A stretch of 64,000 bases of DNA from Streptomyces sp. NBC_01431 (GTDB taxonomy: Bacteria > Actinomycetota > Actinomycetes > Streptomycetales > Streptomycetaceae). The notes beneath the pieces were generated by a model. It had not been told where the DNA came from, searched no databases, and was given only the letters and a program-made list of their open reading frames with translations. The translations under genes were made by a program, and so were the position numbers. The stretch spans positions 6,696,001 through 6,760,000 of the forward strand of contig NZ_CP109496.1 in the NCBI RefSeq assembly GCF_036231355.1, written 5' to 3'. Shown here in pieces: positions 8,200-16,936 of this stretch; the stretch's first letter is position 1; every line of letters starts with the position of its first letter.

Positions 8200-9669
8200 G
8201 TGTTGGATCACGGCGCAGCGCCACCCTCGACCGACGCCCCCGCCTCCGGGGGCCCGCGCCCCGGCCGCGGCTTCATGCGGCGCAAGCCGGTGGAAGCGCT
8301 GGTCGCGGAAGGTGGCCAGGGTGAGGGCGGCTCGCTGAAGCGCTCGCTCGGCATGTGGCAGCTGACCATGATCAGCATTGGCGCGACGCTGGGCACCGGC
8401 ATCTTCGTGGTGCTCGGCGAGGCCGTTCCCAAGGCCGGCCCCGCCGTCACGATCTCGTTCGTCATCGCGGGGCTCACCGCCCTCTTCTCCGCGCTGTCCT
8501 ACGCCGAGCTGGCCGGCTCCATCCCGGTCGCCGGCTCCTCGTACTCCTACGCTTACGCAACGCTCGGCGAATTCATCGCCTGGATCTGCGGCTGGTGCCT
8601 GATCCTGGAGTACGGCGTCTCGGTGGCGGCGGTCGCCGTCGGCTGGGGGCAGTACCTCAACGAGTTCCTGGACGGCACGATCGGCGTCACCATCCCCGAC
8701 GCGCTCTCCGCGCCGCCCGGCGACGGCGGGATATTCAACCTGCCGGCCCTGATCGTCGTGGTCCTCGCGATGGGCCTGCTCCTGGGTGGTGCCCGCGAGT
8801 CCGCGCGCATCAACACGATCATGGTCGGCGTGAAGATCGCCGCTCTGGTGCTCTTCTGCGTGATCGGCTTCATGGGCTTCAAGTCCGGCAACTACTCCGA
8901 CTTCATGCCGCTGGGCAGGGCCGGGGTCACCGGCGCCGCCTCGACCCTGTTCTTCTCCTACATCGGTTTCGACGCGGCCTCCACGGCCGGCGAGGAGGCG
9001 AAGAACCCCAAGAAGGACCTGCCCCGCGCGATCATGCTTTCGCTGGTCATCGTCACCGCGCTGTACGTCCTGGTCGCCTTCGTCGCCGTCGGCGCCCGCC
9101 CCTGGAAGCAGTTCCAGGGCTCCGAGGCGGCGCTCGCCGGAATCATGAAGGACGTCACCGGGCACTCCTTCTGGGCCACCCTGCTCGCCGCCTGCGCCGT
9201 GATCGCCATCGCCAGCGTCGTCCTGACCGTGCTCTACGGCCAGACCCGCATCCTCTTCGCGATGTCCCGCGACGGGCTCGTCCCCAAGGTCTTCGCCAAG
9301 GTCAGCCCGCGCTCCGGCACGCCCGTCGCGAACACCCTGGTCGTGTCGCTGTTCTGCGGCGTGCTGGCCGCGGCGGTGCCGCTCGGCAAGCTCGCCGACG
9401 CCACCAGCATCGGCACGCTGTTCGCGTTCGCGCTGGTCAACGTCGCGGTCGTCATCCTGCGCCGCACCCGCCCCGACATGGCGCGCACCTTCCGGGTGCC
9501 GCTGGGCTGGACCGTGCCGATACTCGGCTTCGTGAGCTGCGCGTACCTGATGTGGAACCTCGACCTGATCACCTGGGAGTACTTCGGAGGCTGGATGGTC
9601 GCCGGTCTCGTGATCTACTTCGGCTACGGCTACCGCCGCTCCAGGCTGGCCACCGCCTCACAGAAGTGA
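8200..9669 (+). CDS. APC-superfamily (cationic-amino-acid-type) permease
   Basis: A 489-residue integral membrane transporter with about 12 hydrophobic segments. The first helix carries IGATLGTGIFV, the conserved unwound substrate-binding helix of APC transporters. The region around ARESARINTIMVGVKIAALVLF and FFSYIGFDAASTAGEEAKNPKKDLP matches the CAT/YfnA branch, which moves lysine, arginine or other amino acids with protons. GTG start at 8200 with AAGGAG upstream. The next gene, an Lrp regulator, begins 10 bases after its stop, and amidase and monooxygenase genes follow. Uptake of the amino acid degraded by those enzymes is the likely role. Confidence 0.88.
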   Translation: MLDHGAAPPSTDAPASGGPRPGRGFMRRKPVEALVAEGGQGEGGSLKRSLGMWQLTMISIGATLGTGIFVVLGEAVPKAGPAVTISFVIAGLTALFSALSYAELAGSIPVAGSSYSYAYATLGEFIAWICGWCLILEYGVSVAAVAVGWGQYLNEFLDGTIGVTIPDALSAPPGDGGIFNLPALIVVVLAMGLLLGGARESARINTIMVGVKIAALVLFCVIGFMGFKSGNYSDFMPLGRAGVTGAASTLFFSYIGFDAASTAGEEAKNPKKDLPRAIMLSLVIVTALYVLVAFVAVGARPWKQFQGSEAALAGIMKDVTGHSFWATLLAACAVIAIASVVLTVLYGQTRILFAMSRDGLVPKVFAKVSPRSGTPVANTLVVSLFCGVLAAAVPLGKLADATSIGTLFAFALVNVAVVILRRTRPDMARTFRVPLGWTVPILGFVSCAYLMWNLDLITWEYFGGWMVAGLVIYFGYGYRRSRLATASQK

Positions 9670-9679
9670 TCCACCCGCA

Positions 9680-10135
9680 GTGCGACTCAATGACCTCGAC
9701 GAGCGCATCGTCCACGCGCTCGCTGAAGACGCCCGCCGCTCCTACGCCGACATCGGCTCGCTGATCGGCCTGTCCGCGCCCGCCGTCAAGCGGCGCGTCG
9801 ACCGGCTGCGGGCCGAGGGAGCCATCACCGGGTTCACCGTCCGCGTGGACCCGGCGGCGCTCGGCTGGGAGACCGAGGGGTTCATCGAGATCTACTGCCG
9901 CCGCAACACCTCGCCCGACGCCATCAAGCGTGGCCTTGAGCGCTACCCCGAGGTCGCGTCCGCCTCCACCGTCACCGGTGAGGCGGACGCGATCGTCCAG
10001 GTCTTCGCCTCCGACATGCGGCACTTCGAACGCGTCCTGGAGCGGATCGCGGGCGAGCCGTACGTGGAGCGCACGAAGTCGGTGCTGGTTCTCTCCCCGC
10101 TGCTGCGCCGCTACACCTCGGGCTCGCCCGCCTGA
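9680..10135 (+). CDS. Lrp/AsnC-family transcriptional regulator
   Basis: A 151-residue feast/famine regulator. The N-terminal helix-turn-helix (LDERIVHALAEDARRSYADI, then GLSAPAVKRRVDRL) is followed by the RAM effector-binding domain (about residues 65-145), which assembles into octamers and binds amino acids. GTG start at 9680, 10 bases after the permease stop, so it is co-transcribed with the permease. Candidate operators lie before the permease and again before the amidase, so it probably controls the whole module. Whether it activates or represses cannot be read from the sequence. Confidence 0.9.
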   Translation: MRLNDLDERIVHALAEDARRSYADIGSLIGLSAPAVKRRVDRLRAEGAITGFTVRVDPAALGWETEGFIEIYCRRNTSPDAIKRGLERYPEVASASTVTGEADAIVQVFASDMRHFERVLERIAGEPYVERTKSVLVLSPLLRRYTSGSPA

Positions 10136-10290
10136 TCCGGCGCGCCGAGCGCCATGGTGTCCTTGGTCGCGAGGTGCGCGTCGAAGCCGAACGTGATGTC
10201 GTCCCCGGCCGGCCGGTACAGCTTCGCGGTGCCGGTCGGCGCGGCGGCCTCCCGGCGCTTGCCACCACCCCTGCCCGGCCCGCACGTCGC
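10111..10290 (-). pseudogene. Remnant of a secreted repetin-like protein
   Basis: On the minus strand the stretch GTAKLYRPAGDDITFGFDAH and the next 20 residues have almost all codons ending in G or C. It resembles the start of the mature region of small secreted Streptomyces proteins annotated repetin-like (family recalled, not searched). The frame runs straight into the antisense of the lrp gene and stops at 10111, so the rest of the domain is missing. The upstream part has no recognisable signal peptide. I read it as a truncated relic; a chance open frame is the alternative. Confidence 0.35.
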
Positions 10291-10356
10291 ACCGTGGGCG
10301 GGGCCCGCCGCCGCGCGGGGGAGCGGACCCGGTCCGGCGTAAGGCCCTGCTCCCGG

Positions 10357-10423
10357 CGACGCAACGAATCGCCGCTGACCGGCCCGGACGCGCAACGAAT
10401 CATGCGGAGGCGCGCAACGGTGG
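10357..10423 (+). promoter_or_regulatory. Array B of three GCAA boxes before the amidase gene, candidate Lrp operator
   Basis: Three boxes GACGCAACGAATC, CGCGCAACGAATC and GCGCGCAACGG place GCAA at 10361, 10392 and 10414, spaced 31 and 22 bases. Array A before the permease is spaced 30 and 21. The array sits about 85-145 bases before the amidase start, in the 367-base gap that separates lrp from the amidase. The gap (10136-10502) holds otherwise only the repetin-like remnant. Confidence 0.45.
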
Positions 10424-10502
10424 CGCCTTGTCCGGGCGGATCGCCGGAACGTACCGTCTATCAGACCCCACCACGCACTTCCGCCCCTGCCGAGGACTGC
10501 CC

Positions 10503-11300
10503 ATGCCGCCGTTGCGCACCGCCCTGCTCCAGAGCTCCGGCCGTCTCAGGGATGTCGCCGCGAACCTGACGGCGCTGGACGACGCGGCCGGGCGGGCCGC
10601 CGCGACCGGGGCCGGGCTGCTCGTCAGCTCCGAGCTGTTCCTCACCGGGTACGCCATCGGCGACGACATGGCCAAGCTGGCCGAGGCCGCCGACGGCCCC
10701 GCCGCGCACGCCGTCGCCGCCATCGCGGTACGGCACCGTCTGGCCGTCGCCTACGGCTACCCCGAGCGCGACGGCGAGAGCGTCTACAACGCGGTCCAGC
10801 TCATCGGCCCCGACGGCACGCGCCTCGCGAACTACCGCAAGACCCACCTCTTCGGCTGCTTCGAGCAGGAGGCGTTCACGCCCGGCGACCAGCCGGTCGT
10901 CCAGGCCGAGCTGAACGGCCTCCGCGTCGGCCTGATGATCTGCTACGACGTGGAGTTCCCGGAGAACGTGCGGGCGCACGCGCTGGCGGGCACCGACCTC
11001 CTCCTGGTGCCCACCGCGCAGATGCACCCCTTCCAGTTCGTCGCCGAGTCGGTCGTCCCGGTGCGCGCCTTCGAGAACCAGCTGTACGTCGCGTACGTGA
11101 ACCGGACCGGCCCGGAGGGCGACTTCGAGTTCGTCGGGCTGAGCGCGCTGGCCGGTCCCGACGGCGCGGCACGGGCCCGCGCCGGACGCGGCACCGAGCT
11201 GGTCGTGGGCGACGTCGACCCCGAGTTCCTGGCCGCCTCGCGCGCGGACAACCCGTATCTGCGCGACCGCCGCCCCGGCCTCTACGCCTCCCTCGTCTGA
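10503..11300 (+). CDS. Nitrilase-superfamily amidase (DavA / guanidinobutyramidase-like)
   Basis: A 265-residue carbon-nitrogen hydrolase. The Glu-Lys-Cys triad is visible: SSELFLTGY (glutamate), NYRKTHLFG (lysine) and MICYDVEFPEN (cysteine). Length and wording closely follow 5-aminovaleramidase DavA as I recall it (FLTGY, AADGPAA, YGYPER, YRKTHLFG, CYDVEFPEN). It starts at ATG 10503, just before the FAD monooxygenase gene. That enzyme class turns lysine or arginine into an omega-amino or omega-guanidino amide; this amidase would hydrolyse the amide to 5-aminovalerate or 4-guanidinobutyrate. Streptomyces are known to use the arginine route, so arginine is at least as likely as lysine. Confidence 0.85.
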   Translation: MPPLRTALLQSSGRLRDVAANLTALDDAAGRAAATGAGLLVSSELFLTGYAIGDDMAKLAEAADGPAAHAVAAIAVRHRLAVAYGYPERDGESVYNAVQLIGPDGTRLANYRKTHLFGCFEQEAFTPGDQPVVQAELNGLRVGLMICYDVEFPENVRAHALAGTDLLLVPTAQMHPFQFVAESVVPVRAFENQLYVAYVNRTGPEGDFEFVGLSALAGPDGAARARAGRGTELVVGDVDPEFLAASRADNPYLRDRRPGLYASLV

Positions 11301-11350
11301 GCCTCCCCCCACCCCCTCAACCTCCGTACTGTGCAAGGAGTCCGTACCCC

Positions 11351-13042
11351 ATGACGTCCACGGTGCCCACCGCCGTCCAGCACATCGACGAGCAGCCGCC
11401 CGTCACGATGTTCGGGCCGGACTTCCCTTACGCGTACGACGACTTCCTCGCGCACCCGGCCGGGCTCGGCCAGATACCCGCGACCGAGCACGGCGCGGAG
11501 GTCGCGGTCATCGGCGGCGGTCTGTCCGGCATCGTCGCCGCGTACGAGCTGATGAAGATGGGCCTCAAGCCGGTCGTGTACGAGGCCGACCAGATCGGCG
11601 GCCGGCTGCGCACCGTCGGCTTCCCGGGCTGCGACCCCGAGCTGACCGCCGAGATGGGTGCGATGCGGTTCCCGCCCTGCTCCACCGCGCTCCAGCACTA
11701 CATCGACCTGGTGGGCCTGGAGACCAAGCCGTTCCCCAACCCGCTCGCGCCCGACACCCCGTCGACCGTGGTCGACCTCAAGGGCGAGTCCCACTACGCG
11801 ACGTCCGTGGACGAGCTGCCGGCCGTGTACCGCGAGGTCATGGACGCATGGAACGCCTGCCTCGAAGAGGGCGCCGACTTCTCCGACATGAACCAGGCGA
11901 TCCGCGAGCGCGACATCCCGCGCATCCGCGAGATCTGGGCGAAGCTCGTCGACAAGCTCGACAACCAGACCTTCTACGGCTTCCTCTGCGAGTCGGAGGC
12001 CTTCAAGTCCTTCCGGCACCGCGAGATCTTCGGTCAGGTCGGCTTCGGCACCGGCGGCTGGGACACCGACTTCCCGAACTCCATCCTGGAGATCCTGCGC
12101 GTCGTCTACACCGAGGCCGACGACCACCACCGCGGCATCGTCGGCGGCTCCCAGCAGCTCCCGACGCGCCTGTGGGAGCGCGAGCCGGGCAAGCTCGTGC
12201 ACTGGGCGCCGGGCACCTCGCTGAGCTCGTTGCACGAGGGCGCGCCCAAGCCCGCCGTGACCCGGCTGCACCGCACCGCGGGCAACCGCATCACGGTGAC
12301 CGACGCGGACGGCGACATCCGCACCTACCGTGCGGCGATCTTCACCGCGCAGTCCTGGATGCTGCTCTCCAAGATCGCCTGCGACGACTCGCTCTTCCCG
12401 ATCGACCACTGGACGGCGATCGAGCGCACCCACTACATGGAGTCCTCGAAGCTGTTCGTGCCGGTGGACCGCCCGTTCTGGCTGGACAAGGACGAGCAGA
12501 CCGGCCGGGACGTCATGTCGATGACGCTCACCGACCGCATGACGCGCGGCACTTACCTGCTGGACAACGGCCCGGACAAGCCCGCAGTCATCTGCCTGTC
12601 CTACACCTGGTGCGACGACAGCCTGAAGTGGCTGCCGCTGTCGGCGAGCGAGCGCATGGAGGTCATGCTCAAGTCGCTCGGCGAGATCTACCCGAAGGTC
12701 GACATCCGGGGCCACATCATCGGCAACCCGGTCACGGTCTCCTGGGAGAACGAGCCTTACTTCATGGGCGCGTTCAAGGCCAACCTGCCCGGCCACTACC
12801 GCTACCAGCGTCGGCTGTTCACCCACTTCATGCAGGACTCGCTGCCCGAGGACAAGCGGGGCATCTTCCTCGCGGGCGACGACATCTCGTGGACGGCCGG
12901 CTGGGCGGAGGGCGCCGTGCAGACCGCGCTGAACGCGGTGTGGGGCGTCATGCACCACTTCGGCGGCGCCACCGACGCCTCGAACCCCGGGCCTGGCGAC
13001 CTGTACGACGAGATCGCCCCGGTGGAGCTTCCGGAGAACTGA
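11351..13042 (+). CDS. L-lysine/L-arginine 2-monooxygenase-like FAD enzyme (DavB family)
   Basis: A 563-residue flavin amine-oxidase-fold enzyme. The FAD Rossmann motif VIGGGLSGIVAAYE lies near residue 50, GGRLRT and GAMRFPP follow, and the C-terminal FAD segment GIFLAGDDISWTAGWAEGAVQ is near 510. The opening FGPDFPYAYDDFLAHPAGLG, GGWDTDFPNSILEILRVV and LPGHYRYQRRLFTHFMQ strongly resemble Pseudomonas lysine 2-monooxygenase DavB as recalled. Such enzymes oxidatively decarboxylate a basic amino acid to an amide and CO2. AAGGAG precedes the ATG, and the amidase for the next step lies 50 bases upstream. Substrate choice between lysine and arginine is not settled; tryptophan monooxygenase is less likely by sequence. 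Confidence 0.87.
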   Translation: MTSTVPTAVQHIDEQPPVTMFGPDFPYAYDDFLAHPAGLGQIPATEHGAEVAVIGGGLSGIVAAYELMKMGLKPVVYEADQIGGRLRTVGFPGCDPELTAEMGAMRFPPCSTALQHYIDLVGLETKPFPNPLAPDTPSTVVDLKGESHYATSVDELPAVYREVMDAWNACLEEGADFSDMNQAIRERDIPRIREIWAKLVDKLDNQTFYGFLCESEAFKSFRHREIFGQVGFGTGGWDTDFPNSILEILRVVYTEADDHHRGIVGGSQQLPTRLWEREPGKLVHWAPGTSLSSLHEGAPKPAVTRLHRTAGNRITVTDADGDIRTYRAAIFTAQSWMLLSKIACDDSLFPIDHWTAIERTHYMESSKLFVPVDRPFWLDKDEQTGRDVMSMTLTDRMTRGTYLLDNGPDKPAVICLSYTWCDDSLKWLPLSASERMEVMLKSLGEIYPKVDIRGHIIGNPVTVSWENEPYFMGAFKANLPGHYRYQRRLFTHFMQDSLPEDKRGIFLAGDDISWTAGWAEGAVQTALNAVWGVMHHFGGATDASNPGPGDLYDEIAPVELPEN

Positions 13043-13058
13043 GCCCGCTCGGGCTCAG
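13039..13058. terminator. Bidirectional terminator between monooxygenase and DUF5995 genes
   Basis: CTGAGCCCG (13039-13047) pairs with CGGGCTCAG (13050-13058) around a 2-base loop. The stem overlaps the stop codons of both convergent genes and would terminate both. Confidence 0.7.
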
Positions 13059-13789
13059 GGCCCCGGCCGGGCGGCGCCCCGGGCGCCGGCCGACAGGGGC
13101 GTCAGCAGGCACCGGGTCACCAGGCCGACGCCGTCGTCGAGGCGGTCGGTGAACTCCCGGGCCAGGCACGGGAGTTCACGCAGCTGCCACAGCACCTTGG
13201 CCGCCGACCAGGAGGCGTCCCGGGCCCGCTCCAGGCTCCAGGACGCGAGGAGGTGGGTCATGGGATCGGCCACCTCCAACAGGTCGGGCCCCGGCATGAG
13301 TTCCTCGCGGATCCGCTCCTCCAGGACCGCGAGGGTGTCGCCCACCCGGTCGAAGTCCCGCTCCAGGGCGGCTGGTTCGGCGTCGAGCTCGCGGCAGCTG
13401 TCCACCACGGCGAGCGTGAGGTCGTGCCCGATGTGCGCGTTGATCCCGGCCAGCGCGAACTGCAGGGGATGGATGCCGGGATGGCGCCGGTACTGGAACA
13501 GCGGGCGCCAGCAGGCCGGTGGGCGCCGCCCGGCCGTCGCCGCCTCCACGGCCGCGAGGTAACGGCCCGCGAACAGCACGTCGAGGGTGGCCGCGGCCCG
13601 GGGATCGGCGAAGGCGCCGTGCGCGAGGAGCCGGCCGATCTCCTCGGTGACCGTCAGATAGATCCGGTTGAAGACCGCGATGCCGTCGCGGGCCGGCAGA
13701 TCGGCCCGCAGCGCGCGCATCCGCCGCACCACGGGGTCGAGCGGCGCGGCGAACCGGTCGGTGTGCGCGAGGTGTCCGGTCTGCGTCAT
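13055..13789 (-). CDS. DUF5995 family protein
   Basis: A 244-residue, mostly helical cytoplasmic protein matching the actinobacterial DUF5995 family: DGIAVFNRIYLTVTEEI near residue 35, RPLFQYRRHPGIHPLQFALAGINAHI near 95-120, and SWLERARDASWSAAKVLW-like text near 205. The histidines around GINAHIGHDL are conserved and could bind a metal, but no function is established for the family as far as I know. It converges on the monooxygenase gene, and its stop falls within the shared terminator. Nothing in its surroundings suggests a partner. Confidence 0.78.
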   Translation of the reverse strand: MTQTGHLAHTDRFAAPLDPVVRRMRALRADLPARDGIAVFNRIYLTVTEEIGRLLAHGAFADPRAAATLDVLFAGRYLAAVEAATAGRRPPACWRPLFQYRRHPGIHPLQFALAGINAHIGHDLTLAVVDSCRELDAEPAALERDFDRVGDTLAVLEERIREELMPGPDLLEVADPMTHLLASWSLERARDASWSAAKVLWQLRELPCLAREFTDRLDDGVGLVTRCLLTPLSAGARGAARPGP

Positions 13790-13937
13790 GGGGGCAGCGT
13801 CCCAGCCCGGCGCCGCGGCGAGCGCCGCCGGACCGGGGGCTTGACCGGAACGGATGAATAAGCGGACCAGCGGGCCGCGGCCTCCGGGGCCGGCCCCTCG
13901 TCGCGTACGCCCCGGCCTCCGCCGCCCGGGTCCCGTG

Positions 13938-15314
13938 CTACTCGGCCGTCTCGTACGACGACGTGCCCGAATCCAGCAGCGGCTCCTGCTGCTTGAGGTG
14001 GGCCGGGGCCAGCGCGCGCAGCGTGTGGTAGCCGGTGATGACCACGATCGTGCCCAGCGCGATGCCGCTGAGCTGGAAGTTCTGGGTGAACTTCAGCGTG
14101 ACGCCGCCAATGCCGATGATGATGCCCGCGGCGGCCGGGACCAGGTTGAGCGGGTTGCGCAGATCGACCTTCGCGTTGATCCAGATCTGCGCGCCGAGCA
14201 GGCCGATCATGCCGTACAGGATGACGGTGATGCCGCCGAGCACACCGCCCGGAATGGCCGCGACGATCGCGCCGAACTTGGGGCACAGGCCGAAGAGCAG
14301 CGCGAATCCGGCGGCCGCCCAGTAGGCGGCGGTCGAGTAGACGCGGGTGGCGGCCATGACGCCGATGTTCTCGGAGTACGTGGTGTTCGGCGGCCCGCCG
14401 ACCGCGGTCGACAGCATGGAGGCCGCGCCGTCGGCGGCGATGGCGGTGCCCAGCTTGTCGTCGAGGTCGTCGCCGGTCATCTCGCCGACGGCCTTGACGT
14501 GTCCGGCGTTCTCCGCGATCAGGGCGATGACGACGGGCAGCGCGACCAGGATCGCGGACCACTCGAAGCTCGGGGCGTGGAAGGTCGGCAGTCCGATCCA
14601 GTCGGCCTTGGAGACGCCCGAGAGGTCCAGGCGCCAGTGGTCCACGGGCGCCGCACCGCCGTGAACCGAGTGGATCTTCCCGAAGACCCGGTCGAGGACC
14701 CAGGAGATGCCGTACCCGAAGACCAGCCCGAGGAAGATCGCGATCCGGGACCAGAATCCCCGCAGGCACACCACGGCCAGACCGGTGAACAGCATCACCA
14801 TGAGCGCGGTCCACTGGTCCTGTGGCCAGTACGTGGACGCGGTGACCGGCGCCAGGTTGAAGCCGATCAGCATGACGACGGCGCCCGTGACGATCGGCGG
14901 CATCACGGCATGGATGATCCGGGCTCCGAACCGCTGCACCGCGACACCCGCGAAGAACAGCACCACGCCGACGACGAAGACCGCGCCGGTGACGGTGGCG
15001 CTGGTGCCGCCGGTCGCCCGGATCGCGGCGGCGACACCGACGAAGGACAGCGAGCATCCCAGGTAGCTGGGCACCCGGCCTTTGGTGGCGAGCAGGAAGA
15101 TGACCGTCGCGACGCCGGACATCATGATCGCGAGGTTCGGGTCGAGGCCCATCAGCACGGGGGCCACGAACGAGGCGCCGAACATGGCCACCACGTGCTG
15201 GGCACCCAGGCCGACGGTGCGGGGCCAGGAGAGCCGTTCGTCGGGGCGTACGACGGCTCCGGGAGCGGGGGTCCGCCCGTCGCCGTGCAAGGTCCAGCGC
15301 ACGCCGAGGCGCAT
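13938..15314 (-). CDS. Uracil/xanthine permease (NCS2 family)
   Basis: A 458-residue integral membrane nucleobase transporter of about 14 hydrophobic segments. GLGAQHVVAMFGASFVAPVL is the family opening. IALIAENAGHVKAVGEMTG (about residue 265) carries the substrate-binding glutamate motif, and GGPPNTTYSENIGVMAATRVYS is the NCS2 signature region. I chose ATG at 15314 because conserved sequence starts shortly after; the open frame extends further upstream without homology. It stands alone with its own promoter region (15315-15543, shared with the alginate lyase gene). Confidence 0.9.
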   Translation of the reverse strand: MRLGVRWTLHGDGRTPAPGAVVRPDERLSWPRTVGLGAQHVVAMFGASFVAPVLMGLDPNLAIMMSGVATVIFLLATKGRVPSYLGCSLSFVGVAAAIRATGGTSATVTGAVFVVGVVLFFAGVAVQRFGARIIHAVMPPIVTGAVVMLIGFNLAPVTASTYWPQDQWTALMVMLFTGLAVVCLRGFWSRIAIFLGLVFGYGISWVLDRVFGKIHSVHGGAAPVDHWRLDLSGVSKADWIGLPTFHAPSFEWSAILVALPVVIALIAENAGHVKAVGEMTGDDLDDKLGTAIAADGAASMLSTAVGGPPNTTYSENIGVMAATRVYSTAAYWAAAGFALLFGLCPKFGAIVAAIPGGVLGGITVILYGMIGLLGAQIWINAKVDLRNPLNLVPAAAGIIIGIGGVTLKFTQNFQLSGIALGTIVVITGYHTLRALAPAHLKQQEPLLDSGTSSYETAE

Positions 15315-15543
15315 GGTCGCTCCAGTTCGTCCGTGGGTGTGGGTAAGGCCGAAAAGGCCAGGCCAAATGCTAATGCCGGACGGAGGGCGCTCCGTGCCGC
15401 CGCCCTCGCCCGAAGGTCCCATCCGTGAATCCGGGTCCGACGCATTGTCAGCTGGAACTGCGGGCCCTACGCTCGCACGGTCTCGTTCATGAACCTCATT
15501 CACATACGTGAGCCTGATGGGCTCGATTCGATGGGAGTGCTCG

Positions 15544-16821
15544 ATGAGCGGAAGATCACGCGGCGGGCCCCTGGCGGTGCTGTCCCTCGCGGTGGCGTGT
15601 GCCTTCGCGCTCGTGCCCACGACGTCGCACGCGGCTTCTGCCGGTGCCGCGGCGCCGCGCACGGTGGTCATCGACGGCACCCGGCTCCAGGACGCCAAGC
15701 GGCGGCTCGACCACGGTGACGCCCAACTGGCTGTAACCGTAAGGGAGTTGAAGGCGAAGGCGGACGGTTGGCTCGGTCAGGGCCCCTGGACGGTCGTCGA
15801 CAAGCCGAAGCCGGCCCCGGGCGGCGATCCGCACGAGTACCTCAGCCAGGCCCCGTACTGGTGGCCCTCTCAACCGAAGACCGCCGACAACCCGTGGGGC
15901 TGCCCGTACGTCCAGAAGGACGGACAGCGCAATCCCGAGGTCGACACCGGCACCGACCGTCCCGACCTCGGCAAGGTCTTCGACTCCGTCACCAGCCTCA
16001 GCCTCGCCTGGTACTACACCGGCGACAAGCGGTACGCCGAGCACGCCTCCACCATCCTGCGCACCTGGTTCCTGGACCCGGCGACCCGGATGAACCCCAA
16101 CCTCGACCACGGGCAGTTCATCCCCTGCAAGTACGACGGCCGGGCCATCGGCATCATCGACTTCTCGCAGCAGTACACGAGCGTGCTCGACGCGGTGGCG
16201 ATCCTCGACACCGGCGCCCCGGGCTGGAACGCGGGCGACCACGCCGCCATGCTCGACTGGAACAGGAAGTTCCTCGACTGGCTGGTCGACTCGCCCTTCG
16301 GCAAGGAGGAGTCGGCGGCGCGGAACAACCACGGCACCTTCCAGGACATGCAGATCGCCGCGCTCGCGCTGGCCACCGGCGACAAGGCGCTCGCCCGCAG
16401 AACCGTCCTGGGCGCCGAGAAGCTGCGCATCGACGCGCAGATCGCGTCCGACGGCAGTCAGCCGCAGGAGCTCGCCAGGACCCGCAGCTGGCACTACTCG
16501 ACCTTCGACCTCGTCGCCTACACCCGGCTAGCGGCCATCGGCAAGCAGGTCGGGGTGAACCTGTGGGCCTATCGGGGGCCGCAGGGCCAGAGCCTGTCCA
16601 GAGCCGTCGACTACCTGCTGCCCGCCGCGACGGGCGCCGCCGCGTGGCCGCACCCGGAGCTGGAGTTCCACCGGTACGCGGCGAGCGACGTCGTCCACGC
16701 GGCGGCCGACGCGGGGGACAAGGGCGCGGAGGCGGCCGTGCCCCGGCTCCAGGCGCCGCCCGCCGGTGATCTCTGGGCACTGCGGCCGGCCGCCGAACAA
16801 CTCGACTCCATCGCGGGCTGA
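15544..16821 (+). CDS. Secreted alginate-lyase-family protein (PL5-like alpha/alpha toroid)
   Basis: About 425 residues with an N-terminal signal peptide (basic start, hydrophobic AVLSLAVACAFALVP, cleavage near SHAAS). The mature protein has the alginate-lyase domain pattern: QAPYWWPSQPKT near residue 95, NNHGTFQDMQ near 255 carrying the asparagine/histidine pair of the active site, and RTRSWHYSTFDL near 310 with conserved arginine, histidine and tyrosine. It should cleave a polyuronate outside the cell. Start chosen at ATG 15544 (GGGAG upstream) because the signal peptide begins there. Divergent from the permease gene, with no sugar-uptake genes beside it. Confidence 0.85.
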   Translation: MSGRSRGGPLAVLSLAVACAFALVPTTSHAASAGAAAPRTVVIDGTRLQDAKRRLDHGDAQLAVTVRELKAKADGWLGQGPWTVVDKPKPAPGGDPHEYLSQAPYWWPSQPKTADNPWGCPYVQKDGQRNPEVDTGTDRPDLGKVFDSVTSLSLAWYYTGDKRYAEHASTILRTWFLDPATRMNPNLDHGQFIPCKYDGRAIGIIDFSQQYTSVLDAVAILDTGAPGWNAGDHAAMLDWNRKFLDWLVDSPFGKEESAARNNHGTFQDMQIAALALATGDKALARRTVLGAEKLRIDAQIASDGSQPQELARTRSWHYSTFDLVAYTRLAAIGKQVGVNLWAYRGPQGQSLSRAVDYLLPAATGAAAWPHPELEFHRYAASDVVHAAADAGDKGAEAAVPRLQAPPAGDLWALRPAAEQLDSIAG

Positions 16822-16936
16822 CCTCCGCGCGGTGCCCCACCCGGGCGGGGCGCATGAGCGTTTGCTTAGGATGGCTGGAAATCGCCTCGTCGGCGCTGTC
16901 CCATCAGCCTTGTCCAGCAGCTCAGGAGCCCAGCCC

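Noticed and set aside
11282..12958. 558-residue minus-strand open frame
   Set aside because: Antisense to the monooxygenase gene, with valine/glutamine-rich low-complexity text and no motifs.
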